The notes under the pieces were generated by a model. That model searched no databases and was not told the origin of the DNA. It saw only the letters and a list, made by a program, of their open reading frames with translations. A DNA stretch of 64,000 nt, taken from positions 3,890,501 to 3,954,500 of the forward strand of contig NZ_JAOVZR010000001.1 of NCBI RefSeq assembly GCF_026619415.1. Reading direction: 5' to 3'. The stretch comes from Hoeflea algicola. GTDB lineage: Bacteria > Pseudomonadota > Alphaproteobacteria > Rhizobiales > Rhizobiaceae. This document shows positions 8,922 through 17,892 of this stretch, one piece after another; within the stretch, counting starts at the first letter, position 1, and each line of letters starts with the position of its first letter. The translations under genes and the position numbers were made by a program.

Positions 8922-10299
8922 ATGTCATACACACATCAGAACAGACGCACCTCACGTCACCCGGCGGGTGAAAGCAAAAAGTCCCCTTTGCGGGTCGATT
9001 TTGACCGCCGACTGAAGCTGGATTCCACGGTTCCAAGATTACCTCCGACGGTGGGCTTCTCGCCTATCGAGAGCTTGATGACGCCCTTGGCCTGACCGAG
9101 GTTGCCGGTCATGTTTTTCAGGACAGCCGTACTGGCAAGAACGGATGGCATGGCATGACGGGTCAGTTCCGCCAATCTCTGTTTGGTCGCGTTGGCGGTT
9201 ATGAAGACGTGAACGATGCCGAGCGCCTGGGTCATGATCCCGCCATGTGTTGGGTTGTTGGCGGCAAGGCCGTCGAAAGACAGGCTGTATCAAGCAGCCA
9301 GATGGGGCGCTTCGAGACTAAAATTCTGGCGGCCGATGCTAACTTTGAATCCCTGACCGATATGAGCGGGGCGTGGATTGACCGTGTTCATGACCGCCGT
9401 CCACCGAAGATGATCATTCTCGACATGGACAGTAGCGTTAGCCCGACCCATGGCGAACAGGAGGGAACGGCATACAACGGCCACTTCGGCTGCAGCTGCT
9501 ATCATCCGCTATTCCTGTTCAACCAGTTCGGTGATCTGGAAAGATGCTCCCTGCGCCCCGGCAATGTCCACAGCGCCGATGGTTGGCGTGCTGTTCTGGA
9601 GCCGGTGGTGAACCGCTACAAGGAAAAGAAGGTTCGGCTTTATTTTCGTCGCGACGCGGCATTCGCTTCGCCGGACATATACGAGTTTCTGGAAGCAGAA
9701 GGTTTCTTTACGCCATCCGCCTCAAAGCGAACAAGATTCTCCAGGGATGCATTGCTCATCTGCTGACCCGCCCCGTCGGTCGCCCACCGAACCATGTGCG
9801 GCGCTATTACGCCAGCTTCAGCTATCAGGCCGGATCGTGGAACAGAAAACGCCGCGTCGTTGCCAAGGTCGAATGGCATCCCGGCGAGTTGTACCCCCGC
9901 GTCGGCTTCATCGTCACCAACCTGTCTCGTCCTGCCAATCGGGTTGTGGCGTTTTACAATCACCGTGGCACGGCGGAGCAGCACATCAAAGAAGGCAGGA
10001 ACGCCATAAAGTGGACCCGGCTGTCGTGCCGCAAGTTCCGCAACAACGAGGTTCGCCTTCAGCTTCATGCCCTGGCCTACAACCTCGCCAACTTCATGCG
10101 GACATTGGCCCTGCCCGAAGAGGTCGAGCATTGGTCGCTGACGACGCTGAGAGAGAAGCTGGTCAAGATCGGAGCCAAGGTCGTTCGCCATGGCCGCTAT
10201 GCCACTTTCCAAATGGCGGAGGTCGCCGTGCCGAGGGAACTGTTCCGGAAAATCCTGAGCCTGATTGACGACCTGCGACGAAGACCCGCTCCGGCGTAG
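8922..10299 (+). pseudogene. IS1380-family transposase with two single-base deletions
   Basis: Coding sequence starts at ATG 8922 and shows family matches SPLRVDFDRRLKL, then MILDMDSS-like and SPTHGEQEG...YNGHFGC, then VGRPPNHVRRYYASFSYQAG and FYNHRGTAEQHIKEG. The three parts lie in frames shifted by one base each: the first shift is near 9019 (in GGATTCC), the second near 9705 (in TTTCTTTA). Each equals a loss of one base, so the transposase is dead. The terminal repeats could not be placed with certainty. Confidence 0.85.
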
Positions 10300-10650
10300 G
10301 CCGGGATCATCGACAGCACAGGGAACCAGATGGGAGAAGTGCGTTCGGATGACGACAAAAACTGCGAACAGGGAGCCTGAGCTTGACCAGACCGTCAAAT
10401 CGAGGCTGTCGCATCACCGATCGGGGAAAATTCTATCTTCTGGTAACGGGAGCTGCTAAATTGGCGACCAAGTAAAGGTATATGGGAAATGTCGGTTAAG
10501 TAAGAGTTTGGCCCATCTGTCAACGCCGGAGTAAATTTCCACCAAAACTCGCGACCAGACACGACAGCAATCATGCGTTCGCTGCTTATGGCTGACACCA
10601 CTCCCCCCGGGGACCCGCCTTTGCCCACGCCGTTCTAGGAGTTTGACTAC
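10300..10650. other. Intergenic remnant downstream of the IS1380 copy
   Basis: About 350 bases containing probably the right end of the IS1380 element and the upstream region of the next small gene. I see no supported gene, RNA or repeat in it. Confidence 0.4.
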
Positions 10651-10992
10651 ATGAAACCCATTTTATCCGGCCTTTTTGTTCTGGCTCTCGTCCTCCAGCC
10701 GTCTTCATCTTTGGCCGTTGACGGGATTGACGGGTTCGTCGGTCGGTCGGCTTGCGCGGTTGCCGGGTTAGCCGGTTGCGCGGATGACCGCGCATTGTCA
10801 GAGAAAAAAGCTGAAGTATGCGCAGCCGCCGCCTTCAGGTCTCACGCACGCTGCCTGGACGATTTAGAGCCCACCCTTGCTCAACTGAGAAAAATTGAAA
10901 ATATACTCGAGAGATTCGAAAAGATAGGTGATCAAATAGAGGGATGCACCAAAATTTCTGAACAGGATAGGAGTAGGTGCCTACAGAATTGA
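10651..10992 (+). CDS. Small secreted cysteine-rich protein, unknown function
   Basis: 113 residues with a clear Sec signal peptide (hydrophobic stretch FVLALVLQ at about 9-16, cleavage after SLAVD or so at about 20-24). The mature part has six cysteines, in pairs around SAC/AGC, EVC/ARC and EGC/SRC, which suggests disulfides in the periplasm, and a short coiled stretch (about 75-95). AGGAG lies before the ATG. I do not recognise the family. It stands alone between insertion-sequence remnants, so it may be accessory. Confidence 0.6.
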   Translation: MKPILSGLFVLALVLQPSSSLAVDGIDGFVGRSACAVAGLAGCADDRALSEKKAEVCAAAAFRSHARCLDDLEPTLAQLRKIENILERFEKIGDQIEGCTKISEQDRSRCLQN

Positions 10993-11211
10993 TTCCTTCG
11001 TTGACCAGGTGATGTCCGTCAGACTGCTTGCGACTTTTATGCTTATAAATACTCTTCATCACTCCATGAACGCCGCTTTCGTCGTGCCACAGCAAAATCC
11101 TCAATGTCCACCCAAAACTAGGGCACTTCCGGCTTAGATTGAACCATTTGATGGAGTCAAATCAGTTCATTCTGTTAGGCACGAACCGTAGCGCGATCTG
11201 GTTGATCGGGC

Positions 11212-11449
11212 ATAAATGATCTTGCGGATCGCCGGATCGAAGGCGAAGAACGGGATCACTTCGGCCCAAGCCCTCCGCCAGGCCGGGGCGATGGACGCAT
11301 ATTTTCCGGCCCATTTCCCCTCGAACGCGTCCAGCTCGGCCGCCGCTTGGTCGGCGGTCGCGGCCCCGTAAATCCGGCGCAGATCAGTGGCCACAAGCTT
11401 GCGGTCTTTCCAGGCGCAGAAGTTCAGAGAATGGCGCACGAGATGGACA
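11212..11449 (-). pseudogene. IS256-family transposase fragment
   Basis: About 80 codons matching the C-terminal third of Mutator-type IS256 transposases: VHLVRHSLNFCAWKDRK, then SIAPAWRRAWAEVIPFFAF and IRKIIYA. Family members continue with TTNAIESLN after this point, but here the match stops at 11212, and nothing precedes it upstream of 11449. It is a decayed fragment. Confidence 0.8.
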
Positions 11450-11576
11450 ATACAGGTTCAGGAATAATCGGCGTACCGGGCAAGTCTCTTGGCTTGGGTG
11501 GGCGATCCGGCTCGACCGGACAAGCCCACCCCCATGAGATCCGGCTACACTACTAATTGAGGGAGAGCCGGTCCTT

Positions 11577-11606
11577 CACCCTCTATTTGCGCCATGCTAG
11601 AGGGTG
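11577..11606 (+). other. Inverted repeat upstream of the CLC gene
   Basis: CACCCTCTA (11577-11585) and TAGAGGGTG (11598-11606) form a perfect 9-bp stem with a 12-base loop, 31 bases before the CLC start. It could be an operator or a leader hairpin. It does not match the fluoride (crcB) riboswitch pattern. Confidence 0.4.
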
Positions 11607-11637
11607 ATTTCCTTCCTTCGACCAGTCGTCTCCCCCA

Positions 11638-12981
11638 ATGCGTCGCTTTGACTATTTCGAACTCGTAATCATGCTGGCCACAGTGATCCAGTGGCTGGTG
11701 CTTGCAACCATCGCAGGCGCCATCGTCGGCACAGGAACCAGCCTGTTTTTGCACGGATTGTTTTTCCTCACCGATCGCACTGCCGACGTCTCGCTCTGGC
11801 TGCAGATGATGCTGCTGCCCTTGGGCGGACTGCTGAACGGTCTGCTGCTGCATTACGGCTACCTCAACAGTCCGAGCGGTTTGAAGGATTCGATGTTTGC
11901 AGCCGTTCATGTTCAGAACGGGCGAATGCCATTCCGGACCATGCTGATCAAGCCGGTTGCCGCCATCATAACCCTGGCCAGCGGCGGCTCGGCCGGCAAG
12001 GAAGGGCCATGCTCCCATATCGGGGCGTCGCTGGCAGCGGCAATTGGTCAGCTTCTGCATCTCAATTCCGAACTCCGCCTGCGTCTTGTTGCCTGCGGCG
12101 TGAGCGCTGGCTTTGCCAGTGTCTTTGGCACGCCGATCGCCGGCGCCATCTATGGTGTCGAGGTACTCGCAGTCGGCCGCATCCGCCACGACTTTCTGTT
12201 TCCGGCAGTTGTCGCAGGCGTTGCGTCTTTTGAGATCACCAAATTCTGGGGTGTGCCGTTTGACTATTATGACGTCGCCATCCTTCCGGTGTTTTCCGAA
12301 CTGGTTTTCTTCAAGACCATGATGATCGGCATCATCGCCGGGGTCGTGGCACTGATCTTTGCGGAATCCGTACACCGCATGACCCGTCTTTTCACGGCAG
12401 TGAAGCTCCGCTTCAATGTCTGGCCACCCTTGATGCCTGTCTTTGGCGGTGTGGTTCTCGCGATGTTGATTGTATTCATACCGACCGATTATCTGGGCCT
12501 GAGCCTGCCCATGGTTGAACGCGCGGTTTCGGGGGAAACGATGCCGTATATGGGGTTTGTGTGGAAGACGCTGCTGGTGGCAATCACCCTGGGATCGGGT
12601 TTTTACGGCGGCATCGTCACGCCGCAATTCGTGATCGGGGCCATGGCCGGAAATGCCTTCGCGCCGTTGTTCGGGCTGGATCCCGGCCTGGGAGCGGCCG
12701 TCGGGCTGGTTTCGGTCATTGCCGCGGCTTCCAACACGCCGATTGCTGCAGTGCTGATGGGCATGGAGCTGTTTGGCGGCGCGGTCGATTCCATCTATGT
12801 GGCCGGTGCCGCAATCGCGGCCTATGTCATCATCGGTCACCGCAGCGTCTATCTTGAACAGCGCGTGGCCTATACCAAATCGTCCTGGATACGGATCCAG
12901 CCTGACGTGCTAATCGGTGCCGAAAAGGCGCGTCTGTCGCACGGCTTGCTCAGATGGTGGCAACGCCATCGTCGCAAATAG
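11638..12981 (+). CDS. CLC-family chloride channel or H+/Cl- antiporter
   Basis: 447 residues with ten or more hydrophobic helices. CLC signatures are GSAGKEGPCSHIGASLA (about 117-133, containing the gating glutamate found in transporters) and GSGFYGGIVTPQFVIGA (about 320-336). The first signature (usually GSGIP) is replaced by SPSGLKD. There is no C-terminal CBS pair. The gating glutamate suggests an exchanger rather than a channel. It stands alone; in a salt-adapted cell it may serve anion balance or acid resistance, which is inference. Confidence 0.85.
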   Translation: MRRFDYFELVIMLATVIQWLVLATIAGAIVGTGTSLFLHGLFFLTDRTADVSLWLQMMLLPLGGLLNGLLLHYGYLNSPSGLKDSMFAAVHVQNGRMPFRTMLIKPVAAIITLASGGSAGKEGPCSHIGASLAAAIGQLLHLNSELRLRLVACGVSAGFASVFGTPIAGAIYGVEVLAVGRIRHDFLFPAVVAGVASFEITKFWGVPFDYYDVAILPVFSELVFFKTMMIGIIAGVVALIFAESVHRMTRLFTAVKLRFNVWPPLMPVFGGVVLAMLIVFIPTDYLGLSLPMVERAVSGETMPYMGFVWKTLLVAITLGSGFYGGIVTPQFVIGAMAGNAFAPLFGLDPGLGAAVGLVSVIAAASNTPIAAVLMGMELFGGAVDSIYVAGAAIAAYVIIGHRSVYLEQRVAYTKSSWIRIQPDVLIGAEKARLSHGLLRWWQRHRRK

Positions 12982-13002
12982 GCGTCAGCAAAACTGCTGG
13001 AC

Positions 13003-13386
13003 TCATGCCACCTGGGCAGTGACCTCGATTTCGATCAGCATTTCCGGACGGATCAATTGGCAGACGATCATTGTGGCTGCGGGGTTGATGTCACCCAGGA
13101 ACTCGCGCAGCACCGGCGCCACCGCATCGAAATGCTCGGGCTTGGTGACGTAATAGGTCACCCGCACGATGTTGCCGAGCTCGGCATCCAGCGCCGTTAG
13201 CGAGGCGGCGATGGTGGTAAAGCAATTGCGCGCCTGGTCAGCCACGCCCGCGGGCATCTCCATACTCGCATAATCATAGCCGGTGGTGCCGGAGACATGC
13301 ACGAACGCGCCCACCCGCACCGCGCGCGAATAGGCCGCCGCCTGTTCCATCGGCGACCCGGTTGAATGCGTGCGGCGCGGGTTCAT
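13003..13386 (-). CDS. RidA-family (YjgF/UK114) protein
   Basis: 127 residues with the RidA fold: AFVHVSGTTGYD (about 26-37), DQARNCFTTIAASLTALDAEL (about 50) and RPEMLIEIEVTAQV at the end. RidA proteins hydrolyse reactive enamine/imine products of PLP enzymes. The arginine common in the active site (IRPEMLIEIE, R at about 114) is kept. It follows the aminotransferase gene by 30 bp on the same strand, so it probably removes unstable products of that enzyme or a related one. Confidence 0.85.
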   Translation of the reverse strand: MNPRRTHSTGSPMEQAAAYSRAVRVGAFVHVSGTTGYDYASMEMPAGVADQARNCFTTIAASLTALDAELGNIVRVTYYVTKPEHFDAVAPVLREFLGDINPAATMIVCQLIRPEMLIEIEVTAQVA

Positions 13387-13416
13387 ATCCGGTGATCCGC
13401 CACGATGCGCGGTGTC

Positions 13417-14283
13417 TCAGCCATGCGCCCAGTCCATGTAGAGTTGGCGGGCGTCGCGCGCCACCGGTCCGGCCTGCAATTCGCGGTCCTCGATGCGGAT
13501 GATCGGCACCACCTTGGAGTGGTTGCCGGTCGAAAAGATCTCGTCGGCATCCTTGAAATCGGCGACCGAAAGCGTCTTCTCCACGACCTCGGTGCCGGCC
13601 GCGCGCAACAGTGCGATGGCGCGCGCGCGGGTAATGCCGGACAGGAAGCTGCCATTCGGCACCGGCGTGAACACGACGCCATCCTTGACCATGAAGATGT
13701 TCGAGGTGCCGGTCTCGGCCACATTGCCGAGCATGTCGAGAACCAACGCATTGTCGAAGCCGCGTGATTTGGCTTCCATCACGGCCCGGCCATTGTTGGG
13801 ATACAGGCATCCCGCCTTGGCATTGGTCGGCGCGCATTCATAGGAGGGGCGGCGGAACGGCGACACGCTGACGGAAAACCCGCTGGAAGCGATCATCGGA
13901 CTTTCAAACAGACACAGGCAGAAGCGGGTCGATTCCGGATCGGCCGGAACCGACATGTACCCGCCGTGCTCGGCCCAGTACATCGGCTTGATGTAGACGG
14001 CGGTCTTGCCGTCGAATTTTGTCAGCCCCTCATGTGCCAGCGCTTCAATTTCTGTCGCCTGCATGATTGCCTTCAGACCCAGCGCCTCTGCCGAGCGGTT
14101 GACCCGTTGGCAATGCAGGTCGAGATCAGGAGCGACGCCGTCAAACCAGCGGGCGCCGTCAAACACGGTCGATCCGAGCCACATGGCATGGCTGACCGGG
14201 CCAATTAGCGGCGGGTTGCCCTCCAGCCATTCGCCATCAACAAAGGTCCAGGTCTTGGTGCGCGCTTGGGTGTTGACGGCCAT
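13417..14283 (-). CDS. Class IV aminotransferase, branched-chain aminotransferase-like
   Basis: 288 residues, fold type IV PLP enzyme (PF01063). Seen: GSTVFDGARWFDG (about 37-49), the PLP lysine in NAKAGCLYPN (about 156) and VAETGTSNIFMVKDG (about 190-204). Class IV enzymes act on branched-chain or D-amino acids; this version belongs with the shorter BCAT-like group and the substrate is not certain. It has AGGAGG right upstream and is followed by the RidA gene. Confidence 0.85.
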   Translation of the reverse strand: MAVNTQARTKTWTFVDGEWLEGNPPLIGPVSHAMWLGSTVFDGARWFDGVAPDLDLHCQRVNRSAEALGLKAIMQATEIEALAHEGLTKFDGKTAVYIKPMYWAEHGGYMSVPADPESTRFCLCLFESPMIASSGFSVSVSPFRRPSYECAPTNAKAGCLYPNNGRAVMEAKSRGFDNALVLDMLGNVAETGTSNIFMVKDGVVFTPVPNGSFLSGITRARAIALLRAAGTEVVEKTLSVADFKDADEIFSTGNHSKVVPIIRIEDRELQAGPVARDARQLYMDWAHG

Positions 14284-14577
14284 GTGTTCCTCCTGCCGGT
14301 GTCATCTGCTTGGCAATGACAATCGACCAGTGCCGCTGCCGCCGTCAAGTCAATCCCCGGCGCGAAACCATGGCTGCAGCCGCAATCGCATGATCCTTGC
14401 GCACAGCGGTCGCCAGCGGCAACAAATCATACAGGCATTTGTTGGCATCCATGCGCGGTCCGGCGCCCGCCGGTTACGTTTGGCAGTTGCCGGGTCTACC
14501 TGAAGGTGTCAGGCCATGCTTGACTGTTGCACTGCAACAGGCGCATCGTTGCTCCAATTGCACGAGGGAATTTCGAG

Positions 14578-15231
14578 ATGTCATACGCCGCTTATGTCTT
14601 TGACGCCTATGGAACTTTGTTCGATGTTCACGCTGCGGTGCGTCGCCACGCGGCAGCCGTTGGCCCCGATGGCCAGCTTTTGTCGGAGATCTGGCGCGCC
14701 AAGCAGCTGGAATATTCTTGGACACGTAGCCTGATGGGACAATGGCGTGATTTCTGGGCGTTGACCGAGGAAGCGCTGGATCATGCTTTTGCGCGGGTGC
14801 CGAGCGCCGACAAAAGCCTGCGCGCGGAATTGCTCGACGCTTATTTCAAGCTGGATTGTTATCCTGAAGTCCCTGCCGTGCTGAAGACGCTGAAAGCCAC
14901 CGGAGCACGGGTGGCCATATTGTCCAACGGCTCGACCGAGATGCTTGCGTCGGCGGTCAAGAATGCGGCGCTCGACAGCGTCATCGACGACGTCTTCTCA
15001 GTCGACGCGCTCCAGACCTTCAAGACCGATCCGTCGGTCTACGACATGGTCACCACCGCCTACCGGCTCTATCCCGATGCGGTCTCGTTCCAGTCGTCCA
15101 ACCGTTGGGACGTGGCTGGCGCAACCAAGTTCGGATTTCGCACCATCTGGATCAACCGTACCCAGATGCCGGACGAATATCTCGATCTGTCGCCGTCGCT
15201 GATCCTGCCGGATCTCAATGACGTCATATGA
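14578..15231 (+). CDS. Haloacid dehalogenase, type II
   Basis: 217 residues, HAD superfamily. Motif I is VFDAYGTLFDVHAA with the nucleophilic Asp (about 8), motif II ILSNGS (about 114), and the signature SSNRWDVAGATKFGF (about 171) marks (S)-2-haloacid dehalogenases, which hydrolyse L-2-haloacids to D-2-hydroxyacids. ATG 14578 is preferred to 14527 because the family starts with this methionine. The natural substrate in this organism is not known. The roughly 290 bases upstream hold nothing I recognise. Confidence 0.85.
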   Translation: MSYAAYVFDAYGTLFDVHAAVRRHAAAVGPDGQLLSEIWRAKQLEYSWTRSLMGQWRDFWALTEEALDHAFARVPSADKSLRAELLDAYFKLDCYPEVPAVLKTLKATGARVAILSNGSTEMLASAVKNAALDSVIDDVFSVDALQTFKTDPSVYDMVTTAYRLYPDAVSFQSSNRWDVAGATKFGFRTIWINRTQMPDEYLDLSPSLILPDLNDVI

Positions 15232-15317
15232 ACCCCGCGCCTGTTGCTGGGCCGGTGGCCGATGGTCATGGGGTTTTGACAGTGACCGGGACAGCTAATA
15301 TTTTACAGGCCCGCTGT

Positions 15318-15342
15318 GGAACGAAGCCGCGGCAAATCCGTT
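15318..15342 (+). promoter_or_regulatory. EcfG (RpoE2)-type general stress promoter upstream of otsB-otsA
   Basis: GGAAC (15318-15322), 16 bases, then CGTT (15339-15342) fits the consensus of the alphaproteobacterial general stress sigma factor EcfG. It ends 28 bases before the otsB start, leaving a short leader with a strong ribosome site. Trehalose genes are known EcfG targets in rhizobia. The match is seen; use of the promoter is inference. Confidence 0.65.
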
Positions 15343-15370
15343 GAGAAGGAGATCAAGGAGAGTTTCAGCC

Positions 15371-16195
15371 ATGCAACAGCACCTGGACTATTACAGTCTG
15401 GTTGGGTTCAAACCCGATTCGACTTTGCCAGATGAACTCGACAGGCTGGGCTTGTCGGCGCAGCAGACAGCATTGCTCGTCGATTTTGACGGCACCTTGG
15501 TCGATATCGCTCCGACGCCGGGTTCGATCCGTGTCACCTCTAGCGACAAAGCGCTGCTCGATCAGTTGCACGCACGCCATGGTGGCGCCCTGGCAATCGT
15601 GTCGGGTCGTAATCTTGAAGAAATCGTCCATTATCTCGACACATTCAAGGGCACAATTTCCGGTGGCCACGGCGCTGAATTGCGCCGCAACGCCCGCACA
15701 TTGCCAGGTATCGACTGCAACTTTGACCGGCTTGAGCATATCAAGAGCGCGGTCATGGAGTTCGCCGTCATTGATCCGCGCGTGATCGCCGAGGACAAGC
15801 GCTTCGGCATCGTGCTGCATTTTCGTCAGCACCCGGAGGTCGAAGGCAAGGTGCGTGACTTTGTCGGATGTCTGATCGAGGATGACGAGGAGTTCGAGAT
15901 GCAATCGGCCAAGATGGCGATCGAAATCAAACCGAAGGATGTTTCCAAGGCCCGAGCGATTGAGCGCATCATGCAGTTCGACGAGTTCAGGGGGCGTGAC
16001 ATCGTCTTTGCTGGCGACGATACGACCGACGAGGTGGCCTTTGCCTGGGTCAACGGGCAGGGCGGTACGACAATCAAGGTCGGCGAGGGCGTCACCGCGG
16101 CCCAGTACCGCACGGCCAACCCCGCGAGTTTCAAGAAATGGCTGCGGGCCCAGTTCAATTCGGCCCAGCTCAAGCTTGCACGGCAGGGGAATTGA
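15371..16195 (+). CDS. otsB: Trehalose-6-phosphate phosphatase
   Basis: Second step of trehalose synthesis: removes phosphate from trehalose 6-phosphate. 274 residues, HAD fold: motif I LLVDFDGTLVDIAP (about 36-49), motif II AIVSGR (about 79), lysine in the MAIEIKP stretch (about 185) and motif IV VFAGDDTTDEVAF (about 214). Two purine-rich ribosome sites precede ATG 15371. otsA follows two bases after the stop, so the two are translated together. Confidence 0.95.
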   Translation: MQQHLDYYSLVGFKPDSTLPDELDRLGLSAQQTALLVDFDGTLVDIAPTPGSIRVTSSDKALLDQLHARHGGALAIVSGRNLEEIVHYLDTFKGTISGGHGAELRRNARTLPGIDCNFDRLEHIKSAVMEFAVIDPRVIAEDKRFGIVLHFRQHPEVEGKVRDFVGCLIEDDEEFEMQSAKMAIEIKPKDVSKARAIERIMQFDEFRGRDIVFAGDDTTDEVAFAWVNGQGGTTIKVGEGVTAAQYRTANPASFKKWLRAQFNSAQLKLARQGN

Positions 16196-16197
16196 CC

Positions 16198-17607
16198 GTG
16201 GGACGTCTGATTGTTGTGTCAAACAGGGCGCCGTCAATTGATGGGAGCAGCGATTCTGGCGGCCTCGTCGTGGCGCTCAAGGATGCGCTGTCGAAAGATG
16301 GCGGATTGTGGATCGGCGGTGCCCCCGAGCAGCACGAGAACCCGTCGTCTGAACTTGTCCTTCACCACCGGCCGGATTTCGACGTCGCTCTGTTCGAACT
16401 CGAGCCGGAGCTTCATGACGATTACTATCTGGGCTATTCCAACTCGGTGCTGTGGCCAGCGTTTCATGGTCGGGTTGACCTGATTGTCGTCAAGCCACGC
16501 TATGCAGCGGCCTATCGTCAGGTGGCTGAGCGGCTGGCCCGACAGATCGCCGAAACAGTACGTGACGACGATCTCATCTGGGTGCACGACTATCAGCTGA
16601 TTCCGCTGGCACACTATCTCAAGGCGCTCGGGGTGAAGTGCCGGATCGGCTTTTTTCTGCATATTCCATTGCCGGACCTGCAAACATTCATGGCAATTCC
16701 CGACTGGCGCGAGATGGTAAAGTGGCTGGCCGATTACAATCTGATCGGATTCCAGACCCGGCGCGATCTCGCCAACATGATCACAATTTTCCGTCATGGC
16801 TTGCGTGGCGAACTGCGCGCCAATGGCAATATCGGCATCAACGGTCGTGAAGTGGCGATTGGCTGTTTTCCGATCTCGATTGATGTCCAAGGTTTTCGGC
16901 GTCTTGCCGCCGAAGGTGCGGTTGCCACCGAGCCGCCGCCGCTGCCCCGCCTGATTGGTGTCGACCGGCTGGATTATTCCAAGGGGCTTCCGCAGCGCCT
17001 CGCCGGCTACGAGACCTTCCTGAGCAAATACCCGCAGTTCCGCAGCAAAGTGTCGCTGTTGCAGATCGCGCCACCAACCCGCGACGATGTCGACGCCTAC
17101 AAGGACATCCGGTCCGAACTCGAACATCTTTCCGGCAAGATCAACGGCGATTTCGGCACCATCGACTGGACACCGGTGCAGTATATTCACCGTGCCATGC
17201 CGCGCGACGAACTGGCGGTATTGTTCCGGTTGTCCCGCGTCGGTCTGGTAACGCCGTTGTTCGACGGCATGAATCTCGTCGCCAAGGAGTATGTTGCCGC
17301 CCAGGATGAAGCCGATCCCGGCGTGTTGATCCTGTCGCAATTTGCCGGTGCGGCAGAGGAAATGACGGCGGCGCTGATTATCAATCCGCATAATCCAGTC
17401 GGCATTGCCGAAGCCATCAAGAAAGCGCTCGACATGCCGCTGGGCGAACGCATCGAGCGTCACACCACATTATATGCCCATCTCGAAGGCAACGATATCG
17501 CCCGCTGGAGCGCAGCATTCCTCAAACGATTGAGAGCCCCCGATGATATAGGTCCGGACAATGTGGCTCGGTTTCCAGGCCAGGGCGTGTGGTCGAAGAC
17601 TGGATGA
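16198..17607 (+). CDS. otsA: Alpha,alpha-trehalose-phosphate synthase (UDP-forming)
   Basis: Transfers glucose from UDP-glucose to glucose 6-phosphate (GT20 family). 469 residues from GTG 16198, chosen because GRLIVVSNRAP is the conserved N terminus and AGGGGAA lies upstream. Other landmarks: GGLVVALKDAL (about 22), WVHDYQLIPLAHYLK (about 126), GFFLHIPLPD (about 150), GVDRLDYSKGLPQRL (about 257) and DGMNLVAKEYVA (about 358). With otsB it makes trehalose as a cytoplasmic stress and osmotic protectant. Confidence 0.95.
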   Translation: MGRLIVVSNRAPSIDGSSDSGGLVVALKDALSKDGGLWIGGAPEQHENPSSELVLHHRPDFDVALFELEPELHDDYYLGYSNSVLWPAFHGRVDLIVVKPRYAAAYRQVAERLARQIAETVRDDDLIWVHDYQLIPLAHYLKALGVKCRIGFFLHIPLPDLQTFMAIPDWREMVKWLADYNLIGFQTRRDLANMITIFRHGLRGELRANGNIGINGREVAIGCFPISIDVQGFRRLAAEGAVATEPPPLPRLIGVDRLDYSKGLPQRLAGYETFLSKYPQFRSKVSLLQIAPPTRDDVDAYKDIRSELEHLSGKINGDFGTIDWTPVQYIHRAMPRDELAVLFRLSRVGLVTPLFDGMNLVAKEYVAAQDEADPGVLILSQFAGAAEEMTAALIINPHNPVGIAEAIKKALDMPLGERIERHTTLYAHLEGNDIARWSAAFLKRLRAPDDIGPDNVARFPGQGVWSKTG

Positions 17608-17706
17608 GGTGCAATCACCGCAGGGCTCGTATTCGGCCAGAGTCGCCCGGAAATAGTGGCAATTCGGGCACTCCCAGCAGCCGCCGACGAAATTTTTTCC
17701 TTTCAC
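17470..17706 (-). CDS. Possible small zinc-ribbon protein, 3' part antisense to otsA
   Basis: Uncertain. A GTG at 17706 opens a frame reading CWECPNCHYF and YEPCGDC in its first 32 residues, two paired-cysteine knuckles 18 residues apart, as in a zinc ribbon. This convincing part ends exactly where the opposite otsA stop lies (17605-17607); the remaining 45 codons are antisense to otsA and look random. It may be a real small gene, a gene whose end was replaced, or chance. Confidence 0.3.
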   Translation of the reverse strand: MKGKNFVGGCWECPNCHYFRATLAEYEPCGDCTSSSLRPHALAWKPSHIVRTYIIGGSQSFEECCAPAGDIVAFEMGI

Positions 17707-17892
17707 ACTGCTGGCAGGATCACATAAACGTCAATCCGTGGTCGGCCGCTGTGGCGAATTGGCCACAGCACGGGCCTTGGATGGTCACAATCGGAACTCA
17801 AATGTGATCTCGCGGCTTTATACCCGTCGGAGCGAATTCCGGTCCGGCCTGACGAGACGCCGATACCCCGAGCCTTAAGGACTTTCCGCGCC

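Noticed and set aside
11521..11637. Fluoride riboswitch before the CLC gene
   Set aside because: The crcB-motif conserved blocks are not present and the CLC motifs are of the chloride type.
16234..17463. Long antisense frame of 409 codons across otsA
   Set aside because: otsA has all family motifs; the antisense frame is a by-product of high GC codon use. The same holds for the long antisense frames over tnpC, the CLC gene, pyrC and pgi.
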